Assembly (NCBI GenBank): GCA_016647705.1
Contig: CM028333.1
Location: 9,622,616 to 9,686,615 of the forward strand
Origin: Eucommia ulmoides
Lineage: Eukaryota > Streptophyta > Magnoliopsida > Garryales > Eucommiaceae
Length of the DNA: 64,000 bases
Direction: 5' to 3'
In this document: positions 56,798-64,000 of the stretch, piece after piece
Layout: the number at the start of each line of letters is the position of its first letter
Position numbering within the stretch: position 1 is the first letter of the stretch
Notes under the pieces: generated by a model
Told to the model about the DNA's origin: nothing
Database searches by the model: none
What the model saw: the letters and a program-made list of their open reading frames with translations, nothing else
Made by a program: the position numbers and the translations under genes

Positions 56798-58264
56798 AAT
56801 GTATGATTAAAAATATCAAATTACACCAAATTCACCACCTTCTATTGCAGAAAAATTTCATTGGACAATACTCTACCTTCTATTGCAAAAATTTATTAAA
56901 TGAATCATGATCATAAGTAAATTCCATTATAATATGACCATTCACTTTGTCAATTCACTTTACATGGTATTGCATCTCTCTTTTGATTACCAAATGTGCT
57001 TGGAACACAACCTAGGAAATGTATGTAGAGAACGCCAGGAAAATTGATGCAAATTTTGTATCTTCTATGGATCTTTCTCATGCATATGTTTCTTAAATTG
57101 CTGCCTTACCATATCTAGCTTGTCTGAGGCATAAAGATCAACCAAATTCCAAATTCTCAAAAATCAACGCAAATATGCTAAGTATCACGATTCCAAATTC
57201 CAAATTCCAAATTCCAAATTATCAGATATGCTGAGTATCAAAAATCAACCAAATTCCAAATTCTCACCATATCTTTCCTCAACCAAATTCCCAATTCTGA
57301 AGAAATGAAGATCAAAGCAGATATGTTAATCGCGATTTCATTCCTAGTTTCAAATTCCATGTAGGTGGGTTTCATCCTAACAAAAAAAACAAAAAAAAAA
57401 CAAAGCTGATGCAAAGAATCAAGAGCAGTAGAAACAACAAAAATTCATACAAACAAGCTGAAAATTTGAGCTCATCTGAAAAAAATATAAAAAATCTCAA
57501 AAATCAAAAATGTTTTATGAAGAAATCTCAAACCAAAATCAATTTCATGAAATAAACAAAATTAAACAACCAAATCCACGAAATCTTCACGAAATTGACG
57601 AAATCGAGCAATGAAATCGATTTCATGAACCCTAAACCTAAATCAATTTCGTGAAGATTCGGACATAGATTTTGAAGCTAGGGTTTCGATTTTGGGTCTG
57701 GAGAAACAGAGGGGAGAGAAAAAGACGTCCATAGATCTAGACTTCGGAGCTGGAGAAAAAACGGAGAGAAGGAGATAACTTATCAGACGACGATGGCGTA
57801 AAGTGAAGACGACGACAATAAACCCTGGAGAGGAAGAAGAGACGAAGACGGCAACGATGATGGAGAGAAGATGAAGATGATGATGACGATGATAGTGAGA
57901 AGACGAAGACGTTGACGACGGCGATGGTGAGAAGACGAAGGGAGCGAGCGAAGATGATGATGATTGGGGATGAGAATTGATCAGGGATGGAGGATGATGA
58001 TGATCGGGCATGAGAATTGAAATAGAGAATCGATTCTGTCATTAGAATCCATTTAATACCAAGTGTGTCCCTGTTTTGGGAAGAGTTGGGTTGGACACAA
58101 AAAAAAAAAAGTTTTTTTTTTTGTTTTTCCTTTCATTAGTTTTTCAAGAATCAATTCTCATTTTTTGGGTTGGGTTTTGTGTTTGTCAAAGGTGTTCCCA
58201 AAAATCAATCTCATAATTTTTGGGTTGGGTTGGGTTGGGTTGGAAACACTAACCACATGGGGCC
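56697..58264. mobile_element. Harbinger-like element, left end lost
   Basis: It corresponds to 5826-10410 without the nested copia element. The right end CACTAACCACATGGGGCC is followed by TTA (58265-58267). The left TIR is missing because the duplication starts inside the element. Confidence 0.6.
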
Positions 58265-58267
58265 TTA

Positions 58268-60124
58268 GTAAACAAGTTCGAACAAGTTTTTTTCGAGCTG
58301 AGCTCGATTGTTCATGAAAAAAAAAGAACTTATTTTTATCCCATTGAAAATGTAACAATAAGGAAAAAAGAAGCCTATTTTTATCCCATGGAAAATGATA
58401 TTTATTTTCTCTAGTGTTATTTCATTGAAGAATTCTTAAAAGAGGAGAATACACACACACACACACATTTTAAGAATTGTCCTTAATTTTAATCTCATTT
58501 CTTCCAAAATTGGTAGGGATAAAAAATTGCTTAGGAAATTAGATATTTTCCTTCCTGTTTTCCTCTTCCTCCATTTATCCCTTCATACTAAACATTTTTT
58601 TTTCTCTTTTGATTTTTAATCTTATTTTCCTTGTTCATTTTCCATCCATCCATTTTCTCACCCAAACAAATCCACCATTAGTGTAACTAAACAAAATACT
58701 AAAAAAAATTAGTTAAATGTTGTTGGTGTCGAAAAGTGGCTAACACTCGCAAATGGTTCGATCAATGTCCAAATGAATTTTCCTTACTGAGGTAGAGTTC
58801 AGGTGCTTGATGAACGGTCCAAAGTTAATGGTCAAGGGTTAAAGTCTTTTAGTCCTCAATGTCCAAGCTGGCACTTGCACAAATACTCCCAGGATTTGCC
58901 CAGCGAAATCCTTCCGGTATAAGGGTAAGAGCTCGGGAGAAAAAAGGCACATATTTGCTCTAAGTATGAAAATCAAACATTACTTGGAGCATTAAATTCC
59001 TTACTATTTATAAGAGTGTAGTTAGATTAGCCCCACCAAATTAGGACCTGGAGCACGATTAATTATGATAATATGGTGCGTAGTAAATGAAGAGACGTAT
59101 GGCATGGCTTAGGCACGTGGGCCTTGAACTTCGGCCCATCAAAAGGAGCCTGTGGGTTAGCCCACAAGCTTATGGAGACCAAGCTCTACCTACAGGCATA
59201 TAGGAGCTCATCTGGTGACCCGATACTCTTGGTCGGTGGCCGCTATACGAAGGTTGGATCGGAGCACGCCGTGGCAGGTCCCTTGAACTCCAGTTGCTAG
59301 GCAATGTTTGGGACGAAGGAGGTCAACCACGCCCTAGCTCTGATCATTAGGCAATGTTCAGATAGGTGTCCATTGGTTATTGCACGGTAGAGAAGCTACC
59401 TATGCATGCGTAGTAGATGTCGACCAGTCAAACGGTCTCCTTAGGGGTCCCCACTGTGCCACGTTTTGGGTTGTGAGTATTCCTTGGTGGGCGACAGAAA
59501 TATCCTTCATCAAATCTAAATAAACAAAGCCCAATGAACGCAAAGGTGACCAACAGTGGTAGTTGTTAGAGTCCAGTGACCATCGGTGGTAAGGACAACA
59601 GTCGGAGATACAATCTTAGTTAGAATATTAGGATTTTTATCAAATTAATAAATGAGGCCGATCTAAACTTCTATCTAAGGATGACAATAGTTTGATTTTG
59701 GTCTGGTTTCACAAAAAAATAAAAAAACCAAAACCGTTAGGTATAACCAAATCCAAAATCGAATTGTAAACCACCGATTTTTTAGAACTCAGTTTTTTAA
59801 ACCGAATAGTTTAATTTTATATAAAACTAAAAGAAAAATCACAAACGTGTTAGTATGTATATATTCCCTAGCCATGCTAGTTCGTAAAATTGTAAACAAA
59901 AATATAACTAAAATATAAAACACAAATTCAAACAAAATAAAAAACTAAATCACATAATCATTAATTGTTATAAACTTACAATCAATATTCCAAACATAAT
60001 TAGAAAGCACAACACATAAAGTTCACATGCAATAAAAACAAATATAATATACATGCACATATAAATATATAGATAAAAAACAACGGTTATGCGGTTTAAT
60101 TTCATGGTTATTATTATAGAATCA
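58268..60124. other. unassigned repeats, counterpart of 10414-12340
   Basis: Same order as copy 1: a CA repeat near 58450, a moderately GC-rich block 58730-59660, then a GGATGACAATAG word at 59688. No gene seen. Confidence 0.45.
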
Positions 60125-60850
60125 AAAGAAGGATGCATTTCGTTGGGTGAAAAAATTATGGGAAAGAAAATGAAAATGAAAATGAAAATATATATATAAA
60201 AAATAAAAAAAATAAAAATAAAAAAAAATAAAAAATAAAACACCTTGTTTGGTATGTTGGAAAGTAGGGGGAAAAAGAAAATATGAAGAAATATGCACAA
60301 TTTTTAAGCAATTTTTTTAAACACAAATTTGGGAGAAAAGTGAAGGAAAGTGGTGGAGAATAAATAAAATTATAATTATACCCCTTGATAATAGAGTTTT
60401 TAATTTATTTTTGTAATATATGAAGGTAAAATAGTAAATTATGAATTATTTTCTTTCATTTCTCCCAAGATACGTTTGGTTGAAAAGATGAAAAAAGAAA
60501 ATGAGAGGATAATATTTTTATCCATTGTAAGAGGAAATTTATTTTCCCTTGTGTTGTTTCGTTAGAAAGAAAAATAAAAGAGAGAAAATAATTCACTTGA
60601 ATGAAATTTATTATTTTACCCTCTTATATTACAGAAAATAAATTAAAAATAATATTATGAAGGGTATAATTGTAATTTTACTCATTCTCCCTCATTTTCA
60701 TTCATTTTCAACCTAAATTTGTGTAGAAAAATATTATTTCGAAATTTGTGCATTTTTCTTTTTATTTTTTTTCTCCCATTTTTTAATCCATACCAAATAT
60801 TTTCATCTTTTTTTTTTTTTTTTTTTTCTATTAATTTTTTATCCAACCAA
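60125..60850. mobile_element. foldback element, copy 2
   Basis: Counterpart of 12345-13012 with the same inverted arms. It has an extra AAAAT-rich stretch (60165-60240). Confidence 0.65.
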
Positions 60851-60861
60851 ATGGTAATTAA

Positions 60862-63850
60862 TTATATAGTCCCTCAAAGATAGTAAAATTGGAAAAGACA
60901 TTTTTGACCCAATTATTTAAATTTTTAGTCCTCACATAGTTTGTAGAAAAAGTTTCCTAATATTACCTCCAACTGTTCACTCATATTTATAGATTCTACC
61001 ATTTTATCTTTTGCAATAAGACATAAGCAATGAACTTCCCATATTTGCAACAAAAATATCACTATTGCAAAATCCTTTCTCACAAGCATAAAACAAATCG
61101 AAAAATTCAGAAAAAAAAATCAAAATAATCTGCAAAAACATATCTACACGATGATGTAATGAATTTTTTTTTATCCACTTTAAAATGAAACGTAAATTTT
61201 AACATAAATCTTAAATGTAAACATTTGAATCTCACCTTTTAGTATTGCGTAAACTTTCTAGTAATACATTTTTCAGACATTTAAATGTTTAATTAAGATA
61301 TGTTTTTATTTTTTGTGCGTAAATGTTCAAGCAGTATGACTTTAGAGATACACTTTTCCAAACTCTTAAAAATGTTAGCTTTGATCTCATTTCTATTTTG
61401 TGCATAAATGTTCAACTAATATATCTTTCCCTATACGTTTTAATTGTGTGTAAACGTTTTAACTGTGTTTAACTATGCAATAAATCTCACCAACAAAATA
61501 CCTTTTAACTGTGTGTAAACGTTCAAGTAAAATAAATTTCACTCTCGATCCGTATTAAATTTGAATCTCATATCCATGTTGTGCTTAAAAGTTAATTAAA
61601 GTAAGACACATTTCACTATGTTAATGTTGACGTAATATTCACTTAATATTCTAATTTTTATTCGCATATTCTGTTTGATTGTTTGTTCAATATTTCAAAA
61701 CAATATTTCAATTCACTCAATTTTCATTTAAAAATTCTGTGTGAATGTTTACTCAATATTTCAAAATACTATTTTAGTTAACTCACATTCATGTTCAATC
61801 AATATATTGCATGAATGTTCACTAAAAAAAATTCAAAATAATTGTTAACTCAACGATCTCAATTTACACATTTGAGTCAACGTTTACGTATCATGTTCGG
61901 ACATAGAAAAACATATACGTTAACATTCACACAATTTAACCAATAACAAAATCTAGGTTTGAATTTTCATTTACACAGTAAAATTATCAGATCTTAAATT
62001 TCAAAAAAAAAAAAAAACAATAAATCAAAATTAAAAAAATTATTTCAGTTAACTCAAATTCGTGTTCACTTAATATACTGTATGAATATTCACTCAAAAA
62101 AATTCAAACACAATTGTTCACTCAAAATATTAACTCAGCAATCCAGTTTACACATTTGCGTCGACGTTTACGTGTCATGTTCGAATATAAAAACACATAT
62201 GCGTTAACATTCACGCAATTTAACTAAGAACAAAATCCATATCTGAGATCTGAAAATCCATATATAAATTTTCACAAAAAAAACAACAACAGATTAAACA
62301 AGAAAACATTCGAACATAATCATGAAAGCATTTGAAATTTCATATCTAGATTACACACTGAATTTCAATTTTCTCACAATTTAAAAAAATAATAATCTAA
62401 AACTACTTTTGTATAAGCATAAATTAAATTTTAGATTTGGATTACACGTGCCCCCCTTCTGAATCGACTTTAGAGTATTTTTTTCGATCCTTTGACACTG
62501 TTGCCCTAAAAAAAAGTCGCCAATTTCAGATCTGGAACCACACAAACCTATGCTACGAATCGAAGAAAAAAAAGGGCAAGCATGTCACGTTCCTTGAAGG
62601 AGTGTTTGGTAACAAGAGTTGGTTGGCCCATGGTCCAAACAAGTGTGAAAATGAGTGTTAATTGAGAATTCATCAGAGTTCAAGACAAGAATGATTTGAG
62701 GCTCATTCTTGTTCACTGAGAATTCGTTGGTGTTCACTTAGAATTCTTCGAAGTTCACTGAGAATTCGTTGGATACAGAGCAAATTGATAAAATTGCACA
62801 TGCGGTCTTGAACTCTTGTGTCTCGAACTTGTAGCACATGATGCCGCTAATAGCAAACTCGCCGGATGACCGATAATGAAACAACTGACAAAGACAGAGA
62901 ACAACACTGTTAGTTTTAGATCTGGGCTTCTGGATGATCGACGACAAACAAAGAAGAAGACATCGACTCAGACGGTGGTCACGAACGACGAATGGCGACT
63001 TAGATCTAGATTTTTAGCCGACGTTCGTCTCCAGCCGCCGCCGTATCTGAGGTTAGGTTTATAGAGAGAGAGAGATAGAGGTTAGGGTTTAGAGAGAGAG
63101 AGAGAGAGAGGATAGAAGTGGGGTGTTTGGTAATGTTGGCAGCTGCTAAAGCCATTTGATTCCCCCTCTAGTTCTTGAGATAGAGATGTTAGGGTTTAGA
63201 GAGAGAGAGGATAGAGGAAGATTGAGATTGAGCGGTGAATGTGGGTTTGTTTATTATAGATACAAGGGCATATTTGTCTTTTTACACTTTTTTTTTGGCT
63301 GTAAATGATCAAAAACTAAATTAATTGTACTTGGAGGTTCAAAGGCCAAGACATATTTTTTATTGGTTTTTTTTTTTATTTTATTTTTATTTTTATACAC
63401 TATCTCTTAAATAAGGATTATTTAATAAAAAGCTCCCAACCAAACGCACTCCTTTTTTTTTAGGGTAATTAATTTTTTTGGTCCTCCAAAGATAGTGTTT
63501 CTAGAGTTCAGACCTCTACTAGCCTTTATTAAATTTTCAGGCCACAAAGAATCTTTAGGAAAAGGTCCATAATATTACCCTTAACTGTTCACTCATATTT
63601 ACGATTCTGTCATTTTGTCCTATGCAATAAGATAAAAATATACAAAATGACGTTAACGTTAACGTTAACATAAATGTTCAGCAATACATCTTGCCTATAT
63701 TACAAATCTATGATTTGAATTTCAAGTTAACGTTAACGTATTTTCATATTTTTTTGTGTATGTTCACGTTAACGCATTTTCATCATCTGTTTGTGTGCGT
63801 TAACGTTAACGCATCTTCATTTTTAGCCCCCCTATGTTTGCGTTAATATT
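60862..63850. repeat. noncoding repeat module, copy 2 (unit 1 and start of unit 2)
   Basis: It opens with AGTCCCTCAAAGATAG and repeats this at about 63480. It carries TGTAAACGTTCAAG-type words and, near the end, GTTAACGTTAACG words (63651-63850). The hairpin of copy 1 at 15549 is absent. Confidence 0.6.
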
Positions 63851-64000
63851 TGTTAATCCTAAGATTTTGATGAACAATTAAATGTTGATGTTTTTTGTGA
63901 GACTAATAATTTTATTGAGTGTTTCAGTGATAAAATTTTATTGACGATTTAATCATGAAGAAATTGTTGAAGATGGTTTTTTATGCAAGATACTGACAAA
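63851..64000 (+). mobile_element. start of the TGTTGATC-family LTR, cut by window end
   Basis: TGTTAATCCTAAGATTTTG onward matches 16124-16273, preceded by ATATT (compare ACATT at 16119). It is the same insertion as the solo LTR of copy 1. Confidence 0.85.

Larger units (their letters stand above)
56697..64000 (+). repeat. segmental duplication, copy 2 (runs off window)
   Basis: It matches 5826-6022 and then 9145-16260 in order and orientation. The site of the copia insertion of copy 1 is empty here (CATAAGTAAATTCC near 56910-56923). The solo-LTR start at 63851 is shared. A (TA)n tract at 56746-56793 is longer than its partner. Confidence 0.92.

Overview
This window is nuclear DNA from a flowering plant, probably a eudicot. 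Evidence for that is the intron-bearing genes with GT-AG borders, a heavy-metal-associated isoprenylated plant protein (HIPP), a plant RDR1-type RNA-dependent RNA polymerase, and a dense, AT-rich, nested transposon landscape with plant-type tRNA-Asp and tRNA-Met primer sites. I could not name the species.

Only two loci look gene-like and possibly expressed. One is a three-exon HIPP gene (26806-28423, +) with an intact CxxC metal-binding domain and a CaaX end. The other is a very small cysteine-rich secreted-peptide gene (33624-33961, -) with a TATA box just upstream; its first exon may be frameshifted. A third locus, RDR1 (36419-42463, -, with a possible 5' UTR exon near 50.03-56.5 kb), is a pseudogene. 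It has two in-frame stops, two frameshifts, an Asp-to-Asn change in the catalytic DxDGD motif, a 3.1 kb solo LTR inside a coding exon and no C-terminal exon.

Layout: 1-724 end of a long LTR; 725-3240 Athila/Tat-like Ty3 LTR and gag remnants; 3250-4606 dead hAT transposase; 5686-10410 a Harbinger-like element with a Ty1/copia element nested inside; 10414-16123 noncoding repeat modules and a foldback element; 16124-18617 solo LTR; 19386-25679 a solo LTR holding a Helitron terminus with gene fragments and a second solo LTR; 26.8-28.4 kb HIPP; 28.5-36.4 kb intergenic DNA with MITEs and the peptide gene; 36.4-42.5 kb RDR1; 42.8-49.6 kb a TIR element holding a non-autonomous Ty3-type element; 50129-56443 a complete but defective Ty1/copia element; 56697-64000 a second copy of the segment at 5826-16.26 kb.

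Target-site duplications let several insertions be ordered in time. The 16124-type solo LTR is older than the segmental duplication, since both copies carry its start. The copia element at 6023 is younger, since the second copy keeps the empty site. A recurring and little-explained pattern is that several LTR families carry dense arrays of short palindromes, often shortly upstream of a TATA-like box.
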